Origin: an uncultured Spirochaetaceae bacterium | GTDB taxonomy: Bacteria; Spirochaetota; Spirochaetia; Sphaerochaetales; Sphaerochaetaceae | Direction of reading: 5' to 3' | DNA length: 64,000 bases | NCBI GenBank assembly: GCA_944392965.1 | Contig: CALXYM010000001.1 | Span: forward strand, 186,001 to 250,000 | Shown: piece by piece, positions 1 through 8,752 of the stretch | Position numbering within the stretch: the first letter of the stretch is position 1 | Layout: each line of letters starts with the position of its first letter | Notes under the pieces: generated by a model | What the model saw: only the letters and a program-made list of their open reading frames with translations | Told to the model about the DNA's origin: nothing | Databases searched by the model: none | Program-made: the position numbers and the translations under genes

Positions 1-40
1 TTTATGTTTTGAGACTTGAAGAATAAATTCTTTTACACTA

Positions 41-70
41 TTTACATAGCCGTCATTTTTCAACTATAAT
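41..70 (+). promoter_or_regulatory. Promoter of rplM-rpsI with long leader
   Basis: A sigma-70-like promoter is visible: TTTACA at 41-46, 18-bp spacer, TATAAT at 65-70. It would start transcription near 77 and leave a leader of about 230 nt before rplM. The leader begins with a GC-rich hairpin (79-95, GGTCGGC/GCCGGCC with one G-U pair) and has a second small hairpin at 162-176. I see no open reading frame with a ribosome-binding site in it. A long leader before L13 suggests autogenous control, but no known L13-leader motif could be confirmed by eye. Confidence 0.6.
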
Positions 71-309
71 ACATTTTCGGTCGGCTTTGCCGGCCTGCAT
101 ATAAAAGGAACAGATCCATCTTTTCCAGAGTCTCCCTAAACTGTGGATGAGATTGTAATGTTTCCTCTTATAGGAAGTCTTAAGGGATTTCTGACTATGT
201 CAAACACCTTATTCGCCTTCCCACAGAATATGGTGGTTAGTTCTTAGGTCCTTTTGAGCCGGTGAGTCCTGTAAGATATGCAATAACGCTAACTTAAAGG
301 GTTTTGTTT

Positions 310-738
310 ATGAAGACTATTTTTATTAAGCCAGCGACTGTCGAGAAGAAATGGTATCTTATCGACGCGGAAGGCCAGAACCTCGGTCGTGTCGCAGTAA
401 AGGCTGCAAACATCCTCAGGGGTAAGAATAAAGCTGAATATGTTCCTCATCAGGATTTAGGGGACTATGTCATCATCATCAATGCTTCAAAGGCAACTGT
501 CACCGGCAACAAGATGGAAGATAAGAAGTACTATCGCCATTCCATGTATCCAGGTGGACTTAGAGAAGAGAAGTATGGTGATGTTCTTAAGAGAAAGCCA
601 ACCTTCCCTATGGAGCATGCTATCAAGGGAATGCTTCCTCATGGAAAGCTTGGAAGAAGGCTTTTCCTGAATGTGAAGATTTACGCAGGAAACGAGCATC
701 CACATATTGCTCAGAAACCTATTAAGGTGGAGCTCTAA
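310..738 (+). CDS. rplM: 50S ribosomal protein L13
   Basis: Ribosomal protein L13 of the large subunit, 142 residues, the usual bacterial length. Recognisable family blocks include WYLIDAEGQNLGRVA near the N terminus, the GDYVIIINA stretch and the AIKGMLPHGKLGRR segment that contacts 23S rRNA. The ATG at 310 is preferred over a TTG two codons upstream because AAAGGG at 296-301 lies 8 nt before it. It is followed after 11 nt by rpsI, the standard rplM-rpsI pair, and the two share the promoter at 41-70. Confidence 0.97.
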   Translation: MKTIFIKPATVEKKWYLIDAEGQNLGRVAVKAANILRGKNKAEYVPHQDLGDYVIIINASKATVTGNKMEDKKYYRHSMYPGGLREEKYGDVLKRKPTFPMEHAIKGMLPHGKLGRRLFLNVKIYAGNEHPHIAQKPIKVEL

Positions 739-749
739 GGAGGTAGATG

Positions 750-1163
750 ATGGCTAAGAAAGATGTTAAGAACACTGCCAACCTCGGACATGGGGTAGGA
801 AGAAGAAAGACGGCGGTAGCAAGAGTTTACCTCAGAGAGGGAAACGGACAGATCACCGTTAATGGAAAGAATGTTGACGAGTACTTTGTTGACGTGCTCA
901 ATGCTTCTCTTGTAAGCCAGCCTTTCAAAGTCACAGAGACTGAAGGCAAGTACGACCTCGTAATCAATGTCGTAGGTGGTGGAATCAAGGGACAGGCAGA
1001 GGCTTGCAGACACGGTGTTGCAAGGGCTCTCGTCGATGAGAACGCTGATTACAAGCCAGCTCTCCATGCTGCAGGACTTATGACTAGAGACCCGAGAATG
1101 GTCGAAAGAAAGAAGTATGGTCAGCGCGGAGCAAGAAGGCGCTTCCAGTTCTCAAAGAGGTAA
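750..1163 (+). CDS. rpsI: 30S ribosomal protein S9
   Basis: Ribosomal protein S9, 137 residues. Diagnostic are GVGRRKTAVARVYLREG at the N terminus, the GGGIKGQAEA block and the basic C-terminal tail ending FQFSKR, which reaches the P-site tRNA in the ribosome. Two ATGs are in tandem at 747 and 750; AGGAGG at 738-743 leaves 6 nt to the second, so 750 is chosen. It is the last gene of the rplM-rpsI operon and is followed by an intrinsic terminator. Confidence 0.97.
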   Translation: MAKKDVKNTANLGHGVGRRKTAVARVYLREGNGQITVNGKNVDEYFVDVLNASLVSQPFKVTETEGKYDLVINVVGGGIKGQAEACRHGVARALVDENADYKPALHAAGLMTRDPRMVERKKYGQRGARRRFQFSKR

Positions 1164-1188
1164 TCTTATATTACCCATTACATATTCA

Positions 1189-1212
1189 ACCGGTCCTTGT
1201 GGCCGGTTTTTG
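1189..1212 (+). terminator. Terminator after rpsI
   Basis: A GC-rich stem (ACCGG(T)CC / GGCCGGT) with a TTGT loop is followed by a T tract at 1207-1211. It lies 26 nt after the rpsI stop and closes the ribosomal protein operon. Confidence 0.8.
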
Positions 1213-1235
1213 TTTGCTGAAATTAATGATGTTAT

Positions 1236-2105
1236 TTATTTGGATATTGCCTTATTAGAAGAAGAAAACCCTAAACGTATGAGATAGATTCCCAATGCGA
1301 CGACTACTGCTACCACGACAAGTGACAGGATACCGTGCATTATAGGAACGAATATGGCATCATCTTCTTCTCTGAAAGATGAGAACATCGCACTTTGCAG
1401 TGTCAGAAGTGTTACGACCGACAGCGATAGCGACATTGTACGGTAGCACTTATAGTTTATATCATCGCTTTTCCTGTGCTTTATGAATCCATAGATCGAA
1501 GTGGAGAGGAAGATGAAGGAGTAAAGGGCGAATACGTATATAAGCATGCCGGGGTAGGAGAATGCGAAACTCTCTCTCACAAGATCCCTTGCTATGAATG
1601 TCAGAGGAAATGCCATGATAATCAGGAACACGCCAAGAAAAAGAGGAGTGTTCATCTTCTTTCTCCTTGCGAATAGTATCAGTGTTTTCATTAAGAATAC
1701 TATCAGGTAATATGCGGCAAGAGCGAGAAGCCAAGGAATATGGAATACTATCGCGACGACGCTTTTCAGTGTTATATATGCTCCATTGAAGATGAGGGAA
1801 CCTAACAGACTGTATTTCTGTCTGAGCTTTACATTCCGTACGATCTCTTTATTCTTTACCTTGTCTATGAAGGGTTTGAGTTTCCTCGTTTTGTAGCAGA
1901 TGACGGCTAGGGTATATGCTGAGATTGTGTAGAAAATAGGTGCGAAAGAACTTCCATCATATCCTTTTACGAATATGTAGGTAAGGGATATTGTAGAAAG
2001 TGCCGTCAGGGCTGTTACGCCCCATGCCGGGATGTCAATAATATTCGTCCACCGGAAAGAGGACGCTGAACGTGCTTCCTTTTCCTTTTTCGGATTCGAC
2101 TTCAA
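1236..2105 (-). CDS. Polytopic membrane protein of unknown function
   Basis: A hydrophobic protein of up to 289 residues with about seven predicted membrane segments separated by short basic loops such as KTRKLKPF and RRKKMN. I do not recognise a family. The longest frame starts with TTG at 2105 and would overlap the upstream histidine kinase gene by 71 nt, an unusually large overlap. The first membrane segment begins only near residue 27, so the real start may lie further in, but no clear ATG or ribosome-binding site decides it. It directly follows the kinase/regulator pair on the same strand, which suggests it is co-transcribed and may be sensed or controlled by it. Confidence 0.7.
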   Translation of the reverse strand: MKSNPKKEKEARSASSFRWTNIIDIPAWGVTALTALSTISLTYIFVKGYDGSSFAPIFYTISAYTLAVICYKTRKLKPFIDKVKNKEIVRNVKLRQKYSLLGSLIFNGAYITLKSVVAIVFHIPWLLALAAYYLIVFLMKTLILFARRKKMNTPLFLGVFLIIMAFPLTFIARDLVRESFAFSYPGMLIYVFALYSFIFLSTSIYGFIKHRKSDDINYKCYRTMSLSLSVVTLLTLQSAMFSSFREEDDAIFVPIMHGILSLVVVAVVVALGIYLIRLGFSSSNKAISK

Positions 2106-3105
2106 TTTTCGCCCCCGTTATATCCATTATCTTCTTTACAAGTGCAAGTCCTAGTCCATTGCCTTCGACTTTATGACTGCTATCAGCTTGATAGAACTTA
2201 TCATATATCCGTTTAAGCTCCGTCTCACTCATTCCGATGCCGTTGTCCTTGAAGATGACCCTGGTCCCGTTTTCCGCTTCTTCTATCCTGACGATTATTT
2301 TACCTCCTTCAGGGGTAAATTTCACGGCATTGGATATGAGGTTGCTCCATACTATGTTGAAAAGTTCCTCATCTGCGTATATGAATAGACTGTCTGGAAG
2401 ATCTGATTCTATTATTATGTTCTTACTGCTCCAGAGAGCCTCTGAATCAAGCAGTGCCACTCTTATCTGCTCGGCAAGATTGTATCTTTCCTTTTCCGCG
2501 AATATCGTCTGGTTCTCAAGTTTATTCAATTTGAGGATGTTTGTCGTAAGTGAGGAGAACTTATGTGTCGTCATGCTGATGACCTTCGTGTATTCCCTTA
2601 TTTTCTCCTTGTCATCCTCGGTCTCCAGAAGCATCGCATAGTTCTGGATTGTGGCAAGCGGGGTTTTCAGTTCATGAGAGATGTTTGAGATGAAATTCTC
2701 CTGCAGTGCCTCCATGTTCTCAAGCTCTTCCGCCATCTTGTCCAGACGGTATGCTATCAGGTCGAATTCTGTTTTTATATGATCTTCATTCCCATCCGTG
2801 ATCCTCACGGAGAAATCACCTGCGGTAATCCTGTCCGTGGATCTGAGTATTCTTTTCAGAGGCTTATCGACGACATAACGTTTCGTGAATGCGTTTATCA
2901 CGATGAACACTATGGTTATCGTCAGGCATAGGAATGTTGTGTAACGGGATATTAGAAGAACGATTTCTGTCGATATCTCAACATCGAATATGACTTTCAA
3001 TGCCTCATATACTACGACTGTCGATATCACTATCGCGACTGCTATTGCAATGAACAGGGTAAAGTAGCTTCTGAATGAGATTATGCTGTTACGATAGCCT
3101 TTCAC
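2035..3105 (-). CDS. Sensor histidine kinase (HAMP type)
   Basis: Membrane histidine kinase, 356 residues. Two membrane segments (about 12-33 and 47-70) flank only a very short external loop, so it probably senses something in or near the membrane. A HAMP linker follows (about 72-125), then the H-box SHELKTPLATIQNY with phospho-acceptor His144, and the ATP-binding domain with N-box SNLISNAVKF, G1 DNGIGMS and G2 GNGLGLALVKK. Its start overlaps the end of the response-regulator gene by 4 nt, so the two are translationally coupled partners. The short sensor loop resembles intramembrane-sensing kinases that respond to cell-envelope stress; that role is inference. Confidence 0.92.
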   Translation of the reverse strand: MKGYRNSIISFRSYFTLFIAIAVAIVISTVVVYEALKVIFDVEISTEIVLLISRYTTFLCLTITIVFIVINAFTKRYVVDKPLKRILRSTDRITAGDFSVRITDGNEDHIKTEFDLIAYRLDKMAEELENMEALQENFISNISHELKTPLATIQNYAMLLETEDDKEKIREYTKVISMTTHKFSSLTTNILKLNKLENQTIFAEKERYNLAEQIRVALLDSEALWSSKNIIIESDLPDSLFIYADEELFNIVWSNLISNAVKFTPEGGKIIVRIEEAENGTRVIFKDNGIGMSETELKRIYDKFYQADSSHKVEGNGLGLALVKKIMDITGAKIEVESEKGKGSTFSVLFPVDEYY

Positions 3106-3773
3106 TTTATTACCGCCTTGTAGCCAAGACCATGCACGGTAACGATCTCAAAATCATCGCAGCCTGCGAACTTCTCCCTTATCTTTGTTATGTATACATC
3201 GATGCTCCGGGCTCCTGTCGATGAGTCCATCGACCAGAACTCATTTAAAAGCTGCATCCTTGTAAATGTCTTCTTGGGAAAGGAAAGGAGTTTAAAGAGT
3301 ATGTTGAACTCCCTTACGGTAAGGCTTACCTCCCTGCCGTCCACGTATGCTGTCATCTCCTCTGAATCCATGACGAGGTTTCCTATCGTAAGCTTCTTCT
3401 CCGAGGCTATCTTCGCTCTTCTTAGGAGGGCGTTTATTCTCATTATCAGCTCCTCAAAATCGATCGGCTTAGTCATATAGTCGTCGACTCCGAGTTTAAA
3501 GCCCTTTGCCTTGCTCTCGATATCTCCTCTTGCGGTTACGAAGATTATAGGTTTCTCCTTGTCAATTTGACGGACGGTCGTTGCAAATTCAAAACCATCC
3601 TCACCATCCATCATTATATCTGAGATTATAAGATCAAAGTTCTTCTTCTCCATCTCCTCATATGCCTTTGCCGCAGAGGAGGCACCTGAGGTGTCAAATC
3701 CATGTTTAGTAAGAAATGCCGTCATGCTTTTCAATAAGAGCTCATCGTCCTCAACAACAAGTAAACTCACCAT
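3102..3773 (-). CDS. OmpR/PhoB-family response regulator
   Basis: DNA-binding response regulator, 223 residues. The receiver domain (1-120) has the acidic pair E8/D9-D10, phospho-acceptor Asp52 in ISDIMM, Thr80 and Lys102 in TKP. The C-terminal winged-helix domain (about 125-223) carries the EFNILFKLLS helix and the RSIDVYITKIREK recognition helix, ending in the usual VHGLGYKAV hairpin. AGGAGA lies just before the ATG. It is the first gene of a three-gene unit with the histidine kinase and a membrane protein, and is divergent from recX. Confidence 0.95.
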   Translation of the reverse strand: MVSLLVVEDDELLLKSMTAFLTKHGFDTSGASSAAKAYEEMEKKNFDLIISDIMMDGEDGFEFATTVRQIDKEKPIIFVTARGDIESKAKGFKLGVDDYMTKPIDFEELIMRINALLRRAKIASEKKLTIGNLVMDSEEMTAYVDGREVSLTVREFNILFKLLSFPKKTFTRMQLLNEFWSMDSSTGARSIDVYITKIREKFAGCDDFEIVTVHGLGYKAVIK

Positions 3774-3884
3774 TTTTCAATTCTCCTCTTAATATAGTAC
3801 AACTCTTTTGTTTGTTTTTTGTTGCTGTTCTTACTAGAGAATAGATTGTATTTTTTTAGTATTATTCATTTTGAGGTAAAATTC

Positions 3885-4310
3885 ATGAACGCATATGACA
3901 AGGCATTATATCTGCTCTCTGGGAGGGAACACACTGCGAAGGAGATAATGATGAAACTCTCAGCGAAAGGTTATGGAGAGGAGGAGATTGAGAGCGCGAT
4001 CATCAGGCTTGTAGCTGAGAAAGCCATCGATGATGCGAGATATGTAGAATCATATGTGAGAAGTAGGGCAAGAAAAGGTGGGGAATCCGTTACCCTGATG
4101 AGAATGAAGCTTCTGGAACGTGGAGTTTCAAGAGATAAGGTGGACGCGGTTTTGAATGTATATAGGGAGAGTGATGAGTATTTCGATTGTCTGAAAAAGA
4201 GCTATCAAGCGCTCTCCTCCAGAAAAGGGGAGGAGAAGGCGCTTCGTAGCTTGATGACGAAAGGTTATACGTTAAGTGAGATAAAAAGGGCGAAAGAGGA
4301 TCTTAATTAG
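3885..4310 (+). CDS. recX: RecX-type regulatory protein
   Basis: Regulatory protein RecX family, 141 residues from the ATG at 3885, which has GAGG 8 nt upstream. RecX binds RecA filaments and restrains or modulates them. The protein shows the three-helix repeat pattern of the family: [24 protein letters not shown], then [18 protein letters not shown], then [15 protein letters not shown]. recA is not in the window. The end overlaps the end of trpB on the other strand by 4 nt. Confidence 0.88.
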   Translation: MNAYDKALYLLSGREHTAKEIMMKLSAKGYGEEEIESAIIRLVAEKAIDDARYVESYVRSRARKGGESVTLMRMKLLERGVSRDKVDAVLNVYRESDEYFDCLKKSYQALSSRKGEEKALRSLMTKGYTLSEIKRAKEDLN

Positions 4311-5599
4311 ATCTTCTTGCTCTGGATATGAGAGAGGAACTCGTCATATCCATCCTTCTTTATATCCTCTGGTTCATATTCGCTTATAGGGTAGTTCTCC
4401 ATTACGAAGTCTATGTCCTTGTCTCCTCGTCCTGAAAGGTTTACCAGGATGTTCTTCCCCTTGCCAAGTTTTTTTGCGAGCTTTACGGCATATGCAACCG
4501 CATGGCTGCTCTCAAGAGCGGGGATTATCCCCTCCATCCTTGAGAGGGCATAGAATGCCTCTACCGCTTCCCTGTCGGTCGCACTCTCATATCTTACCCT
4601 TTTGATATCATGCAGATAGCAGTGCTGTGGCCCAACTCCGGGGTAGTCCAGTCCGCTTGCAATGGAATACACAGGTAGGGGCTCTCCTTTCTCATCCTGG
4701 ATGAAATAGCATTTGAAGCCATGAAGAATTCCCTTCTTACCTCTTGCTATCGTTGCTGCGTTCATATCGGTATCCAATCCCTTTCCCGCAGGTTCGACTC
4801 CATAGATTTCGACATCCTTGTCATCAAGGAATGCTGAGAACAGCCCCATCGCGTTACTTCCTCCTCCGACACAGGCTACTATCGCATCGGGAAGGCGTCC
4901 ACTCTGGCTGATCATCTGTTCTCTAGCTTCTATACCTATAACAGATTGGAAATCCCTTACCATCTCAGGAAATGGATGGGGCCCAACCACACTTCCTATG
5001 CAGTAAATCTGGTTTACAGGATCTTCTAGGTATGCTTTGAATGCCTCGTCAACGGCATCTTTCAGTGTTCTTGTCCCACTTGTTACAGAGATTACCTTTG
5101 CACCAAGAATCTTCATCCTCGATACGTTGGGAGCCTCTTTCTTCACATCGACTTCCCCCATGTAGATGTCACAGTCGAGGCCTAGAAGAGCTGCTGCCGT
5201 TGCTAGTGCTACTCCGTGCTGGCCTGCACCGGTTTCCGCAATCACCTTCTTCTTTCCCATCCTCTTTGCAAGGAGCACTTCTCCCAGTGCATGGTTTATC
5301 TTATGGGCTCCGGTATGGTTCAGATCCTCTCTTTTCAAATAGATTTCTGCCCCACCTACGGCTTGTGAGAGTCTTTTTGCATGATATACCGGACTGGGAC
5401 GGCCTGTATAAGTCTCATTAAGCTCCTTGAGTTCCTTTAAAAAGCTCAGATCCTTCGATATCTCCTCATATGCAGCAGCGACTTCCTTCATCACCTTATC
5501 AAGGGCAGGGGGGACGAAAGATCCTCCATATTCTCCGAAATACCCGTTCTTATCGGGCATGTTGTCTGTATTGATTCCTTTTGTAATTAAATTAGGCAT
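4307..5599 (-). CDS. trpB: Tryptophan synthase beta chain, orphan
   Basis: PLP-dependent tryptophan synthase beta subunit, 430 residues, which joins indole to serine. The N terminus [13 protein letters not shown] and the Schiff-base lysine in HTGAHKINH (Lys100 from this start) are of the canonical TrpB1 type, as are AETGAGQHG, the phosphate-binding [10 protein letters not shown] and the final LSGRGDKD. No trpA or other trp gene is adjacent, so it may salvage indole, for instance from gut neighbours, or partner a distant TrpA. The start at 5599 is preferred to 5602 because GGAGG lies 5 nt before it. A roughly 25-residue charged tail extends past the usual end. Confidence 0.95.
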   Translation of the reverse strand: MPNLITKGINTDNMPDKNGYFGEYGGSFVPPALDKVMKEVAAAYEEISKDLSFLKELKELNETYTGRPSPVYHAKRLSQAVGGAEIYLKREDLNHTGAHKINHALGEVLLAKRMGKKKVIAETGAGQHGVALATAAALLGLDCDIYMGEVDVKKEAPNVSRMKILGAKVISVTSGTRTLKDAVDEAFKAYLEDPVNQIYCIGSVVGPHPFPEMVRDFQSVIGIEAREQMISQSGRLPDAIVACVGGGSNAMGLFSAFLDDKDVEIYGVEPAGKGLDTDMNAATIARGKKGILHGFKCYFIQDEKGEPLPVYSIASGLDYPGVGPQHCYLHDIKRVRYESATDREAVEAFYALSRMEGIIPALESSHAVAYAVKLAKKLGKGKNILVNLSGRGDKDIDFVMENYPISEYEPEDIKKDGYDEFLSHIQSKKI

Positions 5600-5619
5600 C
5601 ATGACCTCCTTATGAAGGT

Positions 5620-5649
5620 ATGATACTATTTAGAGAAACAATAAGTCAA
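5620..5649 (-). promoter_or_regulatory. Promoter of trpB
   Basis: On the minus strand TTGACT (5649-5644) is followed after 18 nt by TATCAT (5625-5620), five of six matches in each box. Transcription would start near 5613, about 14 nt before the trpB start codon, just enough to include the ribosome-binding site. Confidence 0.55.
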
Positions 5650-5665
5650 CTATGATTTGATCTTT

Positions 5666-6580
5666 TCAGCCTTTTATCTCTTTTTCAAGATTCTTGATCT
5701 TTTCAAGAATGGCCATGTGTTCTCCGTCCGTCATTTCATATCTCTTTCCAAATCGGGAGCTGTCAACTTTGAAAGATGCTTCTTCCGCTTCACCATCAAG
5801 GCTCGGCCATGGAATGAATCCCTCATCATTTATATGGCTATCATATGTACAGCCAAGAAATGTGCTCTTTCCTTCTTTCCTCCAAGGTCTCATAAGATAC
5901 ACGCTTCCGTTTCCAAGGCCGTCGTTTCTGAAAGAACAGTTCTGGAAAACGAATCCTGTATCCCTTTTAAATCCGCTTGGAGCAGAGACGTACCCATCCT
6001 CATTGGAGATGATACTTGTTCCTCTGAAAACGGCATCGGCTCCACCGAAGATGAAATCAACACCACCTGTGATGCTACCGTTCTCAAATAAGACTTTGTT
6101 CAGTTTCCTACTTGAAAAACAGCGGGGACCGTAAAAACCTCTTTTTTCCCTTTCCTTTTCAGGAAGCGGTGCAAGAAATAGTGTGTCCTGATGTCCGTAG
6201 AGCTCAACATTCTTCAGATATGCCCTGTCAACATCGAGATATAAGGCAAGAGCCTGTCCCACCTCTTCTCCTTTTCCTGCGTTGTTCTCTATTCTCAGGT
6301 TCTCAAGATAGAGCCTCTCTCCGGAGAAAAATGCCGTGTAGGTCCTAAATGTCCCCCTCTTATAACCATCGAGGAGAATTTCCCTTGCCCCATCTGAATA
6401 GGCTATCACGACATTCCCGATTCCTTTTACCGTGAGAAAAGCCTTATCTGAGAAGAGTTTCTCCTCATATCTGCCACTACTTATCAGGATCTCTGCCTCT
6501 GTGTTATAGGGGACGGCGTTTATCGCCTCCTGTATCGTATAATAATCCTCTCCGTTCCTTCCAACTGTCAGACTCAGCAT
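5666..6580 (-). CDS. Pectinesterase (CE8), apparently cytosolic
   Basis: Carbohydrate esterase family 8, 304 residues, which removes methyl esters from polygalacturonate. The right-handed beta-helix motifs are intact: GQALALYLD, GHQDTLF with catalytic Asp132, GGVDFIFGGADAVF with catalytic Asp175, and LMRPWR with the substrate-binding Arg231. There is no signal peptide: the chain starts straight into the first beta strand (MLSLTVGRNGEDYYTIQEAI). It therefore probably works in the cytoplasm on imported methylated oligogalacturonides, consistent with life on plant polysaccharide in a gut. It overlaps the next gene upstream by 7 nt. No pectate lyase or uronate pathway gene is nearby. Confidence 0.93.
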   Translation of the reverse strand: MLSLTVGRNGEDYYTIQEAINAVPYNTEAEILISSGRYEEKLFSDKAFLTVKGIGNVVIAYSDGAREILLDGYKRGTFRTYTAFFSGERLYLENLRIENNAGKGEEVGQALALYLDVDRAYLKNVELYGHQDTLFLAPLPEKEREKRGFYGPRCFSSRKLNKVLFENGSITGGVDFIFGGADAVFRGTSIISNEDGYVSAPSGFKRDTGFVFQNCSFRNDGLGNGSVYLMRPWRKEGKSTFLGCTYDSHINDEGFIPWPSLDGEAEEASFKVDSSRFGKRYEMTDGEHMAILEKIKNLEKEIKG

Positions 6581-7197
6581 TTTCTCGTCCTCCTCGAATC
6601 TCTTATCTTCTGCATTGCCATCTTTTTTACTTCATCATCGACTTTCTCGATGTATGGAACTGTTTTATCAGGATCGGTTATGTAATAACAAGAGATGGCC
6701 CATGCAATTGCCATCGCTATGTAATAGTCATCATTTTTTACCTTCACAATCGCCTCAAGCTGACTCTCAATAGGAGAGGGGATCTTATTTCTGTTTGACA
6801 TGATCCAGACGACGGCAAGTCTGCGCGCATAGACCCTTTCATCTGCAAGAAGAGAATGAAAATAGGCATAGGCTCTCTCAATCTCCTTTTTCCCGAATTT
6901 AAGGGATGCAGAGAGGGTGTCCGTTTCATCCCATGTCTTTAATAGGTTCAGCTGTGTGTTTAATAGTTCCAGTTTTTCTTCTATGGGGCATTTCCTAGCA
7001 GCTATGATGAAACCCCGTAGAAGTACATCCTCATGGTATTTTATTTCAAAGTCCATATCTTTTGTGTTTTTCGCAATCTTTCTCAGTTCAGGAATCCTAA
7101 CTCCGTATGCGGGATAGTCCAGGTTTGGAATGAGCTTTTCATTGAAGGCTTTGATCTTATCATCACTGATATTATCGTAAAGTTTAGTAGTTTCCAT
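6574..7197 (-). CDS. AlkD-like DNA alkylation repair protein
   Basis: Helical HEAT-repeat protein of 207 residues in the AlkC/AlkD-like DNA-glycosylase family, which excises positively charged alkylated bases. Family hallmarks seen are YGVRIPELRKIAK near the N terminus, the ETDTLSASL segment and YYIAMAIAWAISCYYITDP near the C terminus. It is somewhat short compared with the roughly 230 residues usual for AlkD. Its stop region overlaps the start of the pectinesterase gene by 7 nt, so the two form a small operon without an obvious functional link. Confidence 0.85.
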   Translation of the reverse strand: METTKLYDNISDDKIKAFNEKLIPNLDYPAYGVRIPELRKIAKNTKDMDFEIKYHEDVLLRGFIIAARKCPIEEKLELLNTQLNLLKTWDETDTLSASLKFGKKEIERAYAYFHSLLADERVYARRLAVVWIMSNRNKIPSPIESQLEAIVKVKNDDYYIAMAIAWAISCYYITDPDKTVPYIEKVDDEVKKMAMQKIRDSRRTRKC

Positions 7198-7301
7198 GCC
7201 TTGGATTATAGCAGAAAATATGCATCTTTCATGTATTGGACAGCTTTAATATGAAAACAGTTTTGTTCTATACTTCTTCTATCGTTCAGGAGGAAAGTGC
7301 C

Positions 7302-8111
7302 ATGAAAAAACTATTATCTCTCTTATTACTCGTAACACTCATATTTACTTCAGTATTCGCCCAGGGATCATCCGATGACGGTGTTGATAACTCTCTTGAT
7401 AACGTCCTCTCCAGAGGTACTTTCATCCTTGGTCTGGATGATTCATTTCCCCCGATGGGATATAGGGACGAATCAGGAGAGATCGTAGGTTTTGATATCG
7501 ACGTGGCCCGTGAGGTCTGTTCCAGACTTGGCGTGGAACTCGTCTGTCAGCCTGTGGACTGGAATGCGAAGGAGCAGGAGCTTGCTACAGGTAATATCGA
7601 CTGTATCTGGAACGGCTTCACCGTTACCGATGAAAGAAGACAGCAGATGCTCTTTTCTGATCCTTATGTAAATAATGCACAGGTTCTGGTCGTAAGGGGA
7701 GATTCCTCAGTTAACAGCATTTCAGATCTAGAGGGAGCGACGATCGGAGTTCAGGCAGGAAGCAGTGCCCAAGATGCCATAAATGACACTCCGGGATTTT
7801 TAGATACGATCGGATCCGTTGTCGAGTTCCGTGATAACCTCACCGCTTTAATGGATCTGGAGATCGGAGGCTGCGATGCTGTTGTGATGGATCTTCTTGT
7901 TGCTAATGACAACATAAACAGGAGCGGAAAGGATTTCAGGATTCTTGATGAGACTCTTGTAGAGGAGGAGTATGCAATAGGTTTCCGTCTCCATGATGTC
8001 GCATTGCGTGATGCCGTACAGGCTGAGATAAATGCGATGGCAGATGATGGTACTCTTGCTCAGATCGCGATAAAGTGGTTCGGTGCTGATATCACGGTAG
8101 TAGGAAAATAA
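7302..8111 (+). CDS. Amino-acid ABC transporter substrate-binding protein
   Basis: Periplasmic binding protein of the polar amino-acid family (SBP_bac_3), 269 residues. A classical signal peptide (MKKLLSLLLLVTLIFTSVFA, then Q) lacks a lipobox Cys, so it should be soluble after cleavage. The mature part shows FPPMGYRDESGEIVGFDIDVAREV and ATIGVQAGSSAQ, typical of glutamine/arginine/cystine binders; the exact ligand cannot be told. The ATG at 7302 is chosen over an upstream in-frame ATG at 7236 because AGGAGG (7288-7293) lies 8 nt before it. It is the first of a complete binding protein-permease-ATPase operon. Confidence 0.94.
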   Translation: MKKLLSLLLLVTLIFTSVFAQGSSDDGVDNSLDNVLSRGTFILGLDDSFPPMGYRDESGEIVGFDIDVAREVCSRLGVELVCQPVDWNAKEQELATGNIDCIWNGFTVTDERRQQMLFSDPYVNNAQVLVVRGDSSVNSISDLEGATIGVQAGSSAQDAINDTPGFLDTIGSVVEFRDNLTALMDLEIGGCDAVVMDLLVANDNINRSGKDFRILDETLVEEEYAIGFRLHDVALRDAVQAEINAMADDGTLAQIAIKWFGADITVVGK

Positions 8112-8112
8112 C

Positions 8113-8748
8113 ATGCAGCAGCTTCTACTGCAGATGCTTGATGGTACGGTTACCAGCCTTAAAGTATTTGTTCTCACCCTTATATTCTCTCTTCCTCTCG
8201 GTTTTATCGTAGCCAAGGGGAGGATGAGCCGGAATTTCCTTCTCAGGGGGATTGTCAACCTTTATATACAGATAATGAGGGGTACACCTCTTATCCTTCA
8301 GCTCATCTTCGTATACTTCGCCCCTTACTATGTAATAGGGTTTTCCTATGACCGTTTTACGGCAGTAATAGTCGCTTTCGTTCTCAATTACAGTGCGTAT
8401 TTCGCGGAGATATATCGTTCTGGATTGCAATCTATAGAGAAGGGACAGTATGAGGCATGTAAGGTGCTGGGATTTTCCAAGACTCACACCTTTTTCTTTA
8501 TCATACTTCCTCAGGTTGTGAAAAGAATTCTTCCTTCCCTTGGCAATGAGGTCGTTACCCTCGTCAAGGACACGGCTCTTGCACAGACGATAGGTGTTTC
8601 TGAGCTGTTCAGAGTGGCACAGAACGCGGCAAGCCGCATGTTCTCCACGATGCCTATTTTCGTAGCCGGCGTTTTCTATTTCATAATGAATTACATCGTC
8701 TCGAAGATGTTTGACTTCTTTGAGAAGAAGCTCAGTTATTACAGGTGA
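8113..8748 (+). CDS. Amino-acid ABC transporter permease
   Basis: HisM/GlnP-type inner-membrane permease, 211 residues, with about five membrane segments. The EAA loop that docks the ATPase is at QYEACKVLGFSKTHTFFFIILPQ, and RGTPLILQL is another family mark. The start codon follows the binding-protein stop by one nucleotide. A single permease gene implies a homodimeric channel. Confidence 0.94.
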   Translation: MQQLLLQMLDGTVTSLKVFVLTLIFSLPLGFIVAKGRMSRNFLLRGIVNLYIQIMRGTPLILQLIFVYFAPYYVIGFSYDRFTAVIVAFVLNYSAYFAEIYRSGLQSIEKGQYEACKVLGFSKTHTFFFIILPQVVKRILPSLGNEVVTLVKDTALAQTIGVSELFRVAQNAASRMFSTMPIFVAGVFYFIMNYIVSKMFDFFEKKLSYYR

Positions 8749-8752
8749 TGAT

